Source: UBA5078 sp033721235 (GTDB lineage: Bacteria; Pseudomonadota; Gammaproteobacteria; Pseudomonadales; Pseudohongiellaceae). From it: a stretch of DNA of 64,000 nt. Each line of letters opens with the position of its first letter. Position 1 is the first letter of the stretch. Below, piece after piece: positions 54,264-63,262 of the stretch. Where the stretch lies: the NCBI GenBank assembly GCA_033721235.1, contig JAWWAY010000006.1, positions 1 through 64,000 of the forward strand, in the 5' to 3' direction. The notes beneath the pieces were generated by a model. The model was not told the origin of the DNA, did not search any database, and worked only from the letters and a program-made list of their open reading frames with translations. The position numbers and the translations under genes are program-made.

Positions 54264-55007
54264 AGATCTAAAGGTCTCATCTGTTCGAATTACATTTGCT
54301 TTTCCGCGCTCGTCAAAATCGTTGACGTCGCCTAGAGCCAAAGAGGTCTCAGTGGCGGGCAGTGCTCATAAATTGAGGTTGAACTGGCGCGGTTATTGGC
54401 GATTTATTCCGGCCCCCCTGCGAGTAACAGTCATTAGCTTGCGCCGCCCTATATGTCATCTTTGACAAATAATAGGCATACGCATCCCTAGACTGAGATC
54501 CTACGGGGCCGGACACAATACCATTGAACCAGAATAAGTCAAGATGGGAGCTATTTTGCGACCCGATAATTGATTAAAAAATGTACAATTGCTGGGCCGG
54601 ATTTGGCAATTCACTAAGCTCGGGCTTCTTATGCGTATTCTGGCCTTGAAGCGTGGTGATGGCCTGTAAAGTATACGGGGCGTATTGCTTGATAAAACCC
54701 CCTTAGTGGATTAACCTTGTTCGCCATTATTACGCTTTCGCAAAAAGTGCGCAAAGGTGCAAAAAAACTGGTGAGTCTGAATGTTCGCTTCTTAGGGAAT
54801 AAAAGAAGCGGTTCATTGAGAGTTTTTGGGTCTAGTGGGGTGGGGCTAGCGATGAAAACTGGCCTGTTGTGGAGTATTTGGGTAAAGCGTAAAAATAAAC
54901 GGTGTGCCAAGGTCTTTCTGCATTCGTCTATTGGCAGAGTTTTAAGATTAAAGGCAGACTTTACGTTTATAAAATAACAATAGATAAAAACACTGAGGAT
55001 TAGGATT
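54264..55007. other. Long divergent intergenic region between gltB and the cytochrome b gene
   Basis: About 744 bases, the longest gene-free stretch here. It holds a good minus-strand promoter for gltB (54515–54542). A weak plus-strand hexamer pair for the cytochrome gene is TTGTGG–17 bases–TAAAAA at 54867–54895. I see no tRNA or convincing gene; short frames on both strands have unnatural composition. Confidence 0.6.
54515..54542 (-). promoter_or_regulatory. Candidate sigma-70 promoter of gltBD
   Basis: On the minus strand TTGACT (54537–54542) is separated by 16 bases from TATTGT (54515–54520). Both boxes match the consensus well and lie about 245 bases before the gltB ATG, implying a long leader. 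Confidence 0.45.
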
Positions 55008-55760
55008 GTGGAAATTATTCGTTATAGAAACGACGTCTGGGGTCAAGAGGTAATTCTGGGAGTATCCTGGGACCTACTCTGGGTAGTAGCTGTTACAGCA
55101 TTCTTGCTACTGGCCGCCCATGCCATCTTTATGGCGGCTCTAGCAAAGAAGAAGGCTAAGCCTTCCGCAGCGGGTAAACACATCAAACGCCATGAAGGCA
55201 TCGATCGCGCCTTCCACTGGATCATGGCTGCTAGTGTCCTGACACTGATTGCCACTGGTATTCTTCCTATTCTAGGTGTTCAAGTCGCATGGCTTAATAT
55301 TCACTGGATTGCGGGTCTTATCCTAACATTCGTTTGTATAGCTCATATCGTTCGTGCGCTATTTTGGCAGGACTTCAAGTCAATGATTCTCGGCCCATCT
55401 GACTTTAAAGAGCCCTTTGACGATACGATTAAACCAGGTAAGTATTCCTTCGAGCAGAAGGGCATGCACTGGGCGATGACGTTCTTGGTGATTTTTGTTA
55501 TCGCCACAGGTGTCTTTTTGTTTCTTCAAATTGAAACGCCTTGGTGGGAACGAGTGAATCAGACGAATGAAGCACTGCTTGGTTTGATGTTCTTGCTTCA
55601 CGGACTTAGTACTTTGGCCTTGGTTGCCTTTACCTCTATCCATATCTACTTTGCAGTTAGGCCAGAAAAAATCTTCTACACTCGCTCTATGGTGACAGGT
55701 TGGATTTCAGAAGACGAACTGAAAGCTAACCACGACACTAATAAGTGGAAGGCCGAGTAA
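55008..55760 (+). CDS. Membrane cytochrome b (FdnI/hydrogenase-type cytochrome b561 fold)
   Basis: A 250-residue inner-membrane protein with about five hydrophobic segments. It resembles the di-heme cytochrome b subunits of formate dehydrogenase and Ni-hydrogenase. Histidines suited to heme ligation occur in RHEGIDRAFHW, LNIHWIAGLIL, CIAHIVRALFW, KGMHWAMTF, LLHGLSTLAL and TSIHIYFAVRPE. The start is GTG with GAGGA upstream. No catalytic or iron-sulfur subunit lies next to it, and the only probable operon partner is the unrecognised soluble protein 127 bases downstream. Its redox partner is therefore open. Confidence 0.85.
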   Translation: MEIIRYRNDVWGQEVILGVSWDLLWVVAVTAFLLLAAHAIFMAALAKKKAKPSAAGKHIKRHEGIDRAFHWIMAASVLTLIATGILPILGVQVAWLNIHWIAGLILTFVCIAHIVRALFWQDFKSMILGPSDFKEPFDDTIKPGKYSFEQKGMHWAMTFLVIFVIATGVFLFLQIETPWWERVNQTNEALLGLMFLLHGLSTLALVAFTSIHIYFAVRPEKIFYTRSMVTGWISEDELKANHDTNKWKAE

Positions 55761-55887
55761 GCTAGCAAAAGATTAATAATAGGGGCCGGCGAGTCTTACG
55801 CTAACAGTCCGCATATATTTGCGTATGACTTAGGGTAAGGGCGTCGGCCCCTTGCAGTATAACCAACCCAAATTTGAGAATGACATC

Positions 55888-56298
55888 GTGATAAACATTG
55901 AAGCAGATATAGAAGTAGTAGAGTCCGGTTACGAGTTTCTATTGGCCTATGCCGCCCAAGGGCGTGCTCCTCAGGATGAGTCGGGCCCAGGTCCACATCC
56001 TCGCCCTGAGCTAGAAAAAATGTTGGCTGCGATGACTAACGCTAAGACGGCTCTAGCTCAGTCGGTTGATGAGTTTGAACAAGTCATTGTGGATGATCTA
56101 AAGAAGGCATCGGCGGCTGTGAAGTTCGTTCTTTCACAGCCAAAGCTTGGATCGGAAGTAATAGATAATCTGAACGCCTCTATCCACCTAAGAGCCGTGC
56201 TTACTGACTTCTTTCTTTACAGCGAAGCCTTTCGTCCAAATACCGAACAGCCATCCCCAGAGCCGCAGAGCCCGGGTTGGGACAAGATCGGCAACTAG
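55888..56298 (+). CDS. Uncharacterised soluble protein following the cytochrome b gene
   Basis: I do not recognise this 137-residue protein. A GTG start at 55888 with a GAGAA ribosome-binding site eight bases upstream gives a clean N-terminus, INIEADIEVVESGYEFLLAYAAQGR. A TTG start at 55852 is possible. The middle is helical (ELEKMLAAMTNAKTALAQSVDEFEQVIV), and the end is acidic and Pro-rich (PNTEQPSPEPQSPGWDK). It has no signal peptide, transmembrane segment or cysteine, so it is probably cytosolic. It lies on the same strand as the cytochrome b gene and is followed by a long hairpin (56312–56353), which suggests the end of a two-gene transcript. Confidence 0.65.
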   Translation: MINIEADIEVVESGYEFLLAYAAQGRAPQDESGPGPHPRPELEKMLAAMTNAKTALAQSVDEFEQVIVDDLKKASAAVKFVLSQPKLGSEVIDNLNASIHLRAVLTDFFLYSEAFRPNTEQPSPEPQSPGWDKIGN

Positions 56299-56311
56299 CC
56301 TTAGCTTACCC

Positions 56312-56353
56312 TGGTTTGCACTGCACCTGCCTCGTTAGGTGCTTTGCAAACCA
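56312..56353 (+). terminator. Long two-part hairpin ending the cytochrome b unit
   Basis: Outer 9-base perfect arms TGGTTTGCA/TGCAAACCA (56312–56320/56345–56353) enclose a CT/TT internal loop. Inside are perfect 6-base arms GCACCT/AGGTGC (56323–56328/56337–56342) with an 8-base loop. There is no T-run, so termination would be imperfect or Rho-assisted; the shape is strong. Confidence 0.55.
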
Positions 56354-56421
56354 ATAGTCATATAACTTAGTTCTGCCCATTTTTGGTTTAGCCTGCTGCA
56401 AGGATAGCAAAAGGATTTCCC

Positions 56422-56505
56422 ATGTCATGTGAATTGTTCTTCTTCACCAATAGAGCCAGTAAACTCTGCGCCCAAGCTATGCAAGACTTTGGTGAGCGAA
56501 ACTAA
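56422..56505 (+). CDS. Possible 27-residue small ORF
   Basis: An ATG with AAGGA about eight bases upstream opens a 27-codon frame (start MSCELFFFTN) with two cysteines, ending just before the DoxX terminator hairpin. It lies in the gap between the cytochrome b unit and doxX. It could be a real small protein, but its length makes chance likely. Confidence 0.2.
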   Translation: MSCELFFFTNRASKLCAQAMQDFGERN

Positions 56506-56507
56506 GA

Positions 56508-56530
56508 AGGGCTGCGTCGAGCGCAACCCT
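56508..56530 (-). terminator. Terminator hairpin of the DoxX gene
   Basis: On the minus strand, 9-base arms with one mismatch (AGGGTTGCG/CGCAGCCCT) around a 5-base loop are followed by TCTTAGTTT, a partial T-run. It lies 12 bases after the DoxX stop. Confidence 0.55.
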
Positions 56531-56542
56531 CGCCCCAAACTC

Positions 56543-56956
56543 CTATCTCTTCTTGTTATCCACGCTAAAGGGCCCAGCGCCTAGGCCGGCGATAGCAAGT
56601 AGGCCAGCCATGATGCCCATATTCTTAACAAAATTTTGCGTCTCGTGTGAGCGAATTAGCGCGTCTTCTACTACCCAGAAGTTGTGCATGACTAAGCTAA
56701 TAACCAGAGTGAGTCCCGCTAACAAGAAGGCGGAGAGCTTGGTTTTATATCCAATCATCACGCCTAGACCGCCTAGCAATTGTACTACTATGGTGAGCAC
56801 TAAAAAGAATGGAATCATGATCATATTGTGAGCGGCCATGTAATCGGCAGTGCCTTGAAAGTTGACCACTTTCAACAGGGCTCCGGGGAGAAGAAAATAC
56901 AGGCCAAGTATGATTCGGCCTGCTAGGGGGCAGAGAGCTTCGATTTTGTTAAGCAT
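56543..56956 (-). CDS. DoxX family membrane protein
   Basis: A 137-residue integral membrane protein with four hydrophobic helices. LAGRIILGLYFLLPGALLKVVNFQGTADYMAAHN at the start and FILTIVVQLLGGLGVMIGYKTKLSAFLLAG-type packing in the second half follow the DoxX/DoxD pattern. Members are linked to thiosulfate oxidation or redox stress, but most are unassigned. The final residues are hydrophilic (VDNKKR). It is monocistronic, ended by the hairpin at 56508–56530. Confidence 0.85.
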   Translation of the reverse strand: MLNKIEALCPLAGRIILGLYFLLPGALLKVVNFQGTADYMAAHNMIMIPFFLVLTIVVQLLGGLGVMIGYKTKLSAFLLAGLTLVISLVMHNFWVVEDALIRSHETQNFVKNMGIMAGLLAIAGLGAGPFSVDNKKR

Positions 56957-57176
56957 TTTGTATCCAACGTTAGCTAAACCGGTTTATACGATTTCTGCGC
57001 GTAATTAGACCACTATTGCACAATTATAATTTGAGCCCAGAGCAGGTTCGATTATTGAGCACAATAAATTTCGAACCTTTTATACTTGCAACACGTCTAG
57101 ATACTAAAGGATTGAGGAAGGTGCGATATGCCTTCAATTGATTGCGTCTAATTGAGCCAGGGATAAGGGGGCTAAT

Positions 57177-59390
57177 ATGCTTATGAGAAGTGTTGGCGGG
57201 ATGTTTTGTCTTGCCGTTAGCACGGCTGTGGTCGCGCAGAATGCCGACTATGAAATTCCTCGGACCCAGAGCGCCCCCATTATTGATGGGCGAGTTGAGG
57301 CGCAGGAGTGGGCCGGAGCGCAAGCCATAGAGTTAGCCTTTGAAACCTCCCCTTCCGAAAATGTTCCTGCAATTGTAAAGACTCAAGCTCTCATCATGGA
57401 GGATGGGGAGCAGCTTTATGTTGCTTTCATTGCACAAGACCCTAGGCCCGAAGAAATACGCGCCTATTACCGCGACCGCGACAACATCAGAGGTACCGAC
57501 TATGTGGGCATACTCGTTGATACCTTCAATGATGAGAGTCGATCTTTTGAGTTTATCGTCAGCGCCCTTGGGGTTCAGTTTGACGCAACGAACGATGACT
57601 TAAGTGGCAGCTATGATTCCTCCTGGAATGCCTTGTGGGATAGTGCAGGCACAATTACCGAAACTGGCTATATGACCGAGATGGCCATTCCATTTGATCA
57701 GCTGCGTTTTGTTGATAGCGAACAAGAGAAGACCTGGGGTATCCGGTTTGTTCGTGATTATCCGCGGGATAGGCGTTACCGTTTCGACAACGTTGAGCGA
57801 GACCGCAGTATATCTTGTTGGGCTTGTCAGTTTAGTAAGATATCCGGCATGGCAAATGTGACGCCGGGCCGCAATCTTGAAATAACCCCAACGTTAACTA
57901 GTTCTGCGCTGCAATCTCGCGCCAATCCCGCTCTGGATTCTTGGGAAAGCCCTGATGTTGATTTCGAAGCAGGCGTAGATGTGCGTTGGGGAGTTACTCA
58001 GGACATGGTCCTGAATGCTACAGTTAATCCGGACTTCTCTCAGGTAGAAGCGGACAGTGCCCAGCTGGATGTGAACAATACGTTCTCTTTGTATTACCCG
58101 GAGAAGCGTAATTTCTTTTTAGATGGCGCCGATTATTTCAATACGCAAGTCAATATGGTGCATACGCGCAATATTGCAGATCCAGACTACGGCGTAAAAT
58201 TAACCGGAAAGTCCGGCAGTCACTCCTATGGGTTTCTACAAGCTAATGATACTAGAACTAGCTTTCTAATACCGTCTAATGAGCGCTCTTCTCTGGCCTC
58301 TTTGGGAGAAGTGGATAGCGATGTCTCTATATTGCGCTACCGACAAGATGTATTAGCTAACTCTAGCGTGGGAGCACTGCTTACCCATAGAAGTGCAGGG
58401 AGTTACGAAAACACTGTCATGAGCCTTGATGGAAAGCTGCGCTTAACTCAAAGCGATGTCGTGAATCTGCAAGTCATGCGCTCTGAAACCAATTATCCCT
58501 TGGCTATACAGGATAGCTTCGCCCAAGATGAGAAACTGGACGACGATGCCTACTTGCTTGAGTATCGTCGTAATGACCGTCAATGGGATGTTTGGCTGCA
58601 GCATATCAATTATGGTGAGGATTTTCGTGCTGATCTTGGCTTCATATCCCGAGTAGATTACGAGCGCAATACTGCACGAGTGGGACGTACGTGGCGCTAC
58701 GGCAGCGAACGCTTTTTTGATCGCGTTCGAGTGGCTTTAGACTGGGATGAGACCTACGATCAGGATGGCCTAAAATTAGAAGAAGAAACTGAAGTGTTTT
58801 TCGAGATGGATGGCCCCATGCAATCTTCTATTGATGGCTTAATTGGTAAGAGTAAGACCTATTTTAATGGGCAGTACTTTGACGAGCAGTTCAATCAAGT
58901 GTCCTTGTCCATCAGACCGAGCAGCGCTCTATTTATGAGTATGACTGTTCGGCTCGAAGATGTTGTAGATTTTGATAACACGCGACTCGGAGAGTCCCTG
59001 CGCATTAACCCTAGAATCAACTATCAAGCTGGTCGTCACTTGCAGTTAGACTTAAGTCATAATCATCAGGAGTTTGATGTAAGCGATGGTCGCCTATTTA
59101 CGGCTGACATCACAGAGCTTCGGTCGACTTATCAATTTAGTGTGCGCAGCTTTGTCCGGCTTATAGTGCAATACAGAGACACTGAAAGGGACCCATCCCT
59201 CTATGTTCGGCCTAAGCAGAGTCGATCAAAAAAATTGCTAACGCAGCTGCTCTATAGCTATAAATTGAATCCTCAAACCTTGTTCCATATTGGCTATTCT
59301 GATGATGGATTTCAGGACGATAGCCTCAATTCTATTGAGACCAGTAGCCGAGCCCTATTTGCAAAATTCAGCTACTCTTGGCAGCCATAG
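57177..59390 (+). CDS. DUF5916 outer-membrane-type protein with N-terminal CBM9-like domain
   Basis: A 737-residue exported protein. A signal peptide (cleavage near TAVVAQ) precedes a family-9 carbohydrate-binding-like domain (about residues 30–220). That domain has APIIDGRVEAQEWAGAQAIELAFETSP, TDYVGILVDTFNDESRSFEF and the WALWDSAG-like SSWNALWDSAG. The rest is the DUF5916 region: DFSQVEADSAQLDVNNTFSLYYPEKRNFFLDGADYF and alternating beta strands suggest an outer-membrane barrel, ending in aromatic SYSWQP. DUF5916 proteins occur in marine heterotrophs, where they are thought to handle glycans or proteins. The protein has two cysteines near CWACQF. It stands alone upstream of GSIII. Confidence 0.88.
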   Translation: MLMRSVGGMFCLAVSTAVVAQNADYEIPRTQSAPIIDGRVEAQEWAGAQAIELAFETSPSENVPAIVKTQALIMEDGEQLYVAFIAQDPRPEEIRAYYRDRDNIRGTDYVGILVDTFNDESRSFEFIVSALGVQFDATNDDLSGSYDSSWNALWDSAGTITETGYMTEMAIPFDQLRFVDSEQEKTWGIRFVRDYPRDRRYRFDNVERDRSISCWACQFSKISGMANVTPGRNLEITPTLTSSALQSRANPALDSWESPDVDFEAGVDVRWGVTQDMVLNATVNPDFSQVEADSAQLDVNNTFSLYYPEKRNFFLDGADYFNTQVNMVHTRNIADPDYGVKLTGKSGSHSYGFLQANDTRTSFLIPSNERSSLASLGEVDSDVSILRYRQDVLANSSVGALLTHRSAGSYENTVMSLDGKLRLTQSDVVNLQVMRSETNYPLAIQDSFAQDEKLDDDAYLLEYRRNDRQWDVWLQHINYGEDFRADLGFISRVDYERNTARVGRTWRYGSERFFDRVRVALDWDETYDQDGLKLEEETEVFFEMDGPMQSSIDGLIGKSKTYFNGQYFDEQFNQVSLSIRPSSALFMSMTVRLEDVVDFDNTRLGESLRINPRINYQAGRHLQLDLSHNHQEFDVSDGRLFTADITELRSTYQFSVRSFVRLIVQYRDTERDPSLYVRPKQSRSKKLLTQLLYSYKLNPQTLFHIGYSDDGFQDDSLNSIETSSRALFAKFSYSWQP

Positions 59391-59615
59391 TGAGTGCATA
59401 GCGCACTCTTGTGATTCACGCTGTGCGTCTTTTAGGCGCACAAACTTTTGTACAGACAGTTTTTTGTCTACTTTATAATCATAATTGCTGCTAAAACCCT
59501 CCTTTTTCCCGCCTTCAAGAAGTGGTTCGTTTATTGCTGCATTCTTTTCTATGCCGGGATTGCTGCTCACGCAAAGTCGTTCCGACAGTTTTCAAAAATT
59601 ACAGAGGAACAGTGA
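59391..59615. other. Intergenic region before the GSIII gene
   Basis: 225 bases. A hairpin TGTGCG…CGCACA (59422–59442) may end the DUF5916 transcript. A TATAAT box at 59475–59480 could be the -10 of GSIII, though no good -35 lies at the right distance. No NtrC or sigma-54 site is recognisable. Confidence 0.4.
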
Positions 59616-61790
59616 ATGAGCGCAAATACGGCCCGGCTTCAAGCCATCAATGAAATCACTAATCGTCAAACCACTCCCACCAGCGTGCCCGACCCCCTAA
59701 AGAAAATTTGGGCTTGCGATGTGTTCAATATTGCAGCAATGGAGAATGCACTATCTAAGAGCGCCGTTAAGGCGATGAAGAAGACGGTACAGACAGGTGC
59801 TGCCCTCGACCCCGCTACCGCGGATGTGGTTGCTGCCGCAATGAAGGAGTGGGCTCTATCAAAGGGAGCAAAGTTCTTCTCCCATATATTTTATCCAATG
59901 ACGAATGCAACGGCTGAGAAGCATGACGGCTTTATTATCACTTCTAGTGATGGGCGTTGTATTACCGAGTTCACTGGTAGCTTGCTCATTAAAGGCGAGC
60001 CCGATGGCTCATCCTTCCCCAATGGCAGTATTCGTATGACTAATGCCGCCAGAGGATACACGGCATGGGATCCGACAAGCCCCGCCTATATCATGCATAC
60101 GGATAACGGCTCTACGCTGATGATACCGAGTGTCTTCATGTCGTGGACCGGAGAGGCCTTGGACAAGAAAATTCCATTGCTACGGTCCAATCACGCGATG
60201 AACGAGGCCGCGCAGCGTGTCTTGAGTTTAATGGGGGAAACCGAAATAGCCCCTTTGAACTCTAGCTGCGGCGCCGAGCAAGAGTACTTCTTGGTGGATG
60301 CTAATTTTGCTGCCGCTAGACCGGATTTGCTGCTAGCAGGTCGGACGCTATTTGGTGCTCCACCTGCTAAGGGTCAGCAGTTCGACGACCATTACTTCGG
60401 TGCGATTCCTGAGCGCGTGCAAATCTTTATGCAAGAGTTCGAAGATAAACTCTATCGCCTAGGAATTCCCGCCAAGACACATCATAACGAAGTGGCGCCA
60501 GGTCAATTTGAAATTGCGCCCTATTTCGAAGCGGCCAATGTCGCGGCTGACCATCAGCAGCTTCTAATGACCGTAATGAAAAATACGGCGAAGAAACATG
60601 GCTTTCTATGCCTATTACATGAAAAGCCATTTGCAGGAGTCAACGGCTCGGGTAAACATGTGAACTGGTCTGTGGGTAATAGTACTCAAGGCAATCTATT
60701 GGATCCCGGCAGTACGCCACACGAAAACCTGAATTTCCTTATTTTTTGCGGTGCCGTTATTCGTGGTGTACACCTATTCGGCCCCTTATTGCGAGCAGCC
60801 ATCGCCAGTGCCTCTAACGACCATCGCTTAGGAGCCAATGAAGCTCCGCCAGCTATTTTGTCGGTATATTTGGGTGATCAGCTTGAGCAGGTATTCAAGG
60901 ATATCAAGGCTGGGAAAGTCTCTGTTTCCTCTGATGGCGGTATGATGGACTTGGGGCTTTCTCAGATATTGCAGTTTAAACGAGACCCCGGTGATAGAAA
61001 CAGAACATCCCCCTTCGCGTTTACCGGTAACCGTTTCGAATTCAGGGCTGTCGGTTCGTCTCAATCTGTATCGGGCCCCTTGGTTGCTATGAATACCATG
61101 CTAGCCGATTCGCTAAACTGGATTGCGGAAGAATTAAAACTGGCATTAAAGAAAGAAAAGAATCAAGCGGCCGCAGTGCTTAGTGTGTTGAAGAAACTAA
61201 TGAAGTCTCATGACAAAGTTATCTTCGGCGGTGATGGCTATTCTAGCGAATGGCATGAGATGGCGGTTAAGAAGCGTGGCTTGGCTAACCTTCCCACGAC
61301 AGCGGACGCCTTGCCAGCTCTGAAGACTAAAGCTGTGCAGGCATTGTTTGAAAGCACTGGGGTATTATCTCCGGCAGAGCTAGAGAGTCGTTTTGAGGTT
61401 TATGCCGAGCAATATATTTTGTCTATAGAAGTCGAAGCAAAACTGATGGTGGATATGGCTAAGACGCAAATATATCCGGCGGCAGTGAAGTGTTTGACAC
61501 AGATAGGCGAGGCCGCTATGCACATGGTGAAGTTAAAGCTGAAATTTGATACTAGTCTTGCTAGTGCTGTGGCAAAAGAGAGTGCAACACTCATGGCGAC
61601 AGCCATCAAGCTAGAGAAGGCCATAGCGAAAGAAAAGTTTACTTCCACAGAAGCTCATATGACTTATTGTGCGGGACAGATTAGGGGGCTGATGGACAAG
61701 CTTCGCGCCGCAGGCGATGCATTAGAAACCTTAGTGCCGGATGAGCATTGGCCGTTGCCGAAATACTCGGAAATGCTGTTCTTGAAATAA
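59616..61790 (+). CDS. glnN: Glutamine synthetase type III
   Basis: A 724-residue GSIII, much longer than the classical GSI (about 470). It catalyses ATP-dependent amidation of glutamate. SCGAEQEYFLVDANFA holds catalytic glutamates; NEVAPGQFEIAPYFE and VNGSGKHVNWSVG are the GSIII-type substrate-loop motifs. NRFEFRAVGSSQSVSGP near residue 480 is another, and the C-terminal third is helical. GSIII is common in Bacteroidetes and cyanobacteria but also occurs in some marine gammaproteobacteria. No GlnB/GlnK or ntrBC genes are nearby, and GltBD lies about 5 kb upstream. Confidence 0.95.
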   Translation: MSANTARLQAINEITNRQTTPTSVPDPLKKIWACDVFNIAAMENALSKSAVKAMKKTVQTGAALDPATADVVAAAMKEWALSKGAKFFSHIFYPMTNATAEKHDGFIITSSDGRCITEFTGSLLIKGEPDGSSFPNGSIRMTNAARGYTAWDPTSPAYIMHTDNGSTLMIPSVFMSWTGEALDKKIPLLRSNHAMNEAAQRVLSLMGETEIAPLNSSCGAEQEYFLVDANFAAARPDLLLAGRTLFGAPPAKGQQFDDHYFGAIPERVQIFMQEFEDKLYRLGIPAKTHHNEVAPGQFEIAPYFEAANVAADHQQLLMTVMKNTAKKHGFLCLLHEKPFAGVNGSGKHVNWSVGNSTQGNLLDPGSTPHENLNFLIFCGAVIRGVHLFGPLLRAAIASASNDHRLGANEAPPAILSVYLGDQLEQVFKDIKAGKVSVSSDGGMMDLGLSQILQFKRDPGDRNRTSPFAFTGNRFEFRAVGSSQSVSGPLVAMNTMLADSLNWIAEELKLALKKEKNQAAAVLSVLKKLMKSHDKVIFGGDGYSSEWHEMAVKKRGLANLPTTADALPALKTKAVQALFESTGVLSPAELESRFEVYAEQYILSIEVEAKLMVDMAKTQIYPAAVKCLTQIGEAAMHMVKLKLKFDTSLASAVAKESATLMATAIKLEKAIAKEKFTSTEAHMTYCAGQIRGLMDKLRAAGDALETLVPDEHWPLPKYSEMLFLK

Positions 61791-61793
61791 ATT

Positions 61794-61843
61794 CTTGGGG
61801 TCAGGTTTGGGCAGCAAGCCTGCTACGCAAATCTGACCCCAAG
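61794..61843. repeat. REP-like palindrome between GSIII and the sorbosone-dehydrogenase-like gene
   Basis: Sixteen-base arms at 61794–61809 and 61828–61843, identical except for one position (CTTGGGGTCAGGTTTG versus the complement of CAAATCTGACCCCAAG). They enclose an inner stem GCAG/CTGC (61811–61814/61820–61823). The GGGGTCAG…CTGACCCC core resembles palindromes that I recall flanking REP-associated tyrosine transposase genes in proteobacteria. It also sits at the right place to end both convergent genes. Confidence 0.6.
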
Positions 61844-61852
61844 TCATTGTTC

Positions 61853-63262
61853 TTATTCGACAAGCTTGCGAATAACTCCGTCATGCTTGTTGAGTAAGAA
61901 TATCTCTCCCATCGCGCCGAAGCCAAAACGCAAGTCGGCTCTGGAGGCTGGGTCTACACCTTGTTCTACGTTTTTCTCTTGGATTAACTGCAGAAGCGTT
62001 TTGTTTTGACCCTCGTCGTTCAATAGAATTCGAGCGATAGCGTCTTGGCCGCCTTGATGCTGCGCATCGGCATCCACATAGAAGATTTCACCACTTGGGT
62101 TGTCGCCAAATATGATCTTGTTCTGCAGTGCAGCAATAGTATCGCCTCGGTAAACGGTAATGCCTGTTATCGCAACTTGGCGAATGAAAAGAGGGTCGGC
62201 GTGGTCATACTCCACAATCGGCCATACGAGCCCTTCTTCACCCTGTGGGTCGTCTAGGCTTACCTGAAACCTGTCGTAGCGATAGCTGCCTTCCCAAGCG
62301 TTCCAGCCAAGATTGCCGCCTGCAGGGACTGGCGAAATCTCTTCTACTTGGTTCTGGCCAATATCTGCAAGTAGCATTTGTCCCGTTTTACTATCCCAAG
62401 TAAAGCGCTGAGGGTTACGCACTCCGTAAGCAAAAATTTCCCCAAGCGTGCTGTTGTCATTGTCGGCGGCAAAGGGGTTCGTCGAAGGAACACCATAGCG
62501 GAATGTCTTAGAGTAATTGCCCAAAGGGTCTATTCGTAGAATTTTGCCGAAGTAATTAGATAAATCTTGAGCCGCGTTGAGTGGATCGCCACCTGCGCCG
62601 CCATCGGCTAGACCGATATAGAGAAGTCCGAAGTCATCATCCTCGACCGTGGCCAGCGGGTTAAATCCGATTTGGCCTCCATTGTGATTCGGGAATGGCT
62701 GTGCAGCGCGAAGTACTTCACGCGGTGAATTGCCGTCGTAAACTGCTGAGTCAGCGTTGAGAGCGGTCCATTCCAGTAGAATTGTGTCATGTGTCCGTCT
62801 CTCGCCGCCTGATTGGAAGGCATTCGCATCTTCGTCGGCGCGCGTGTCTAGGTAGACATAGAATTTGCCGTAGCCGGGTGCGCCGCGCTTGGCAAAGTCG
62901 GGGTGGAAGGTGAAGCTTTGCACCCCGCGCTCATTGCCGGCAGACAGGGTACGAACACCCCATTTCTCATCGTTTATATTCAAGTATTCAGTGAGGTTTT
63001 TGCCCTCGTAGTCCATCGCATATAAAGTGCCTGTCATGGCGCTGACGAACAAGCGCTGGGTGCCAGGCTCGCTAGTCATAGTCATTAACCTTGGAGCATA
63101 ACGATCATCTTCGAAAGGAATGGCAGCAAACTCAACGAAGTTGGCGCTAATGACGCCCTCTTCGGCCTTGATTGGCGTGGGGAAAGGGTCGCTACTCAGC
63201 TGCTGGGCAGAGACTAGGCCGGTAAAACAGCCAAATAGTGTGCCAATAAGTATGCGGTGCAT
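61853..63262 (-). CDS. Exported PQQ-dependent sugar (sorbosone/glucose) dehydrogenase-like beta-propeller
   Basis: A 469-residue periplasmic protein with a signal peptide (cleavage near GLVSAQ). The chosen ATG at 63262 has GGAGG seven bases upstream; a frame from 63298 is less likely. It contains the GSDH/sorbosone-dehydrogenase propeller elements FTFHPDFAKRGAPGYGKFYVYLD, NHNGGQIGFNPL, LLYIGLADGGAGGDPLNAAQDLSNYFGKILRIDPLG and YGVRNPQRFTWDSKTGQMLLADIGQNQVEEI. The PQQ or calcium ligands are not certain from sequence. It converges on the GSIII gene, separated by a palindrome. Confidence 0.9.
   Translation of the reverse strand: MHRILIGTLFGCFTGLVSAQQLSSDPFPTPIKAEEGVISANFVEFAAIPFEDDRYAPRLMTMTSEPGTQRLFVSAMTGTLYAMDYEGKNLTEYLNINDEKWGVRTLSAGNERGVQSFTFHPDFAKRGAPGYGKFYVYLDTRADEDANAFQSGGERRTHDTILLEWTALNADSAVYDGNSPREVLRAAQPFPNHNGGQIGFNPLATVEDDDFGLLYIGLADGGAGGDPLNAAQDLSNYFGKILRIDPLGNYSKTFRYGVPSTNPFAADNDNSTLGEIFAYGVRNPQRFTWDSKTGQMLLADIGQNQVEEISPVPAGGNLGWNAWEGSYRYDRFQVSLDDPQGEEGLVWPIVEYDHADPLFIRQVAITGITVYRGDTIAALQNKIIFGDNPSGEIFYVDADAQHQGGQDAIARILLNDEGQNKTLLQLIQEKNVEQGVDPASRADLRFGFGAMGEIFLLNKHDGVIRKLVE

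Noticed and set aside
54629..54977. Short open frames on both strands in the gltB–cytochrome gap
   Set aside because: Composition is unlike neighbouring genes, the frames overlap each other on opposite strands, and none has a convincing ribosome-binding site or familiar motif.
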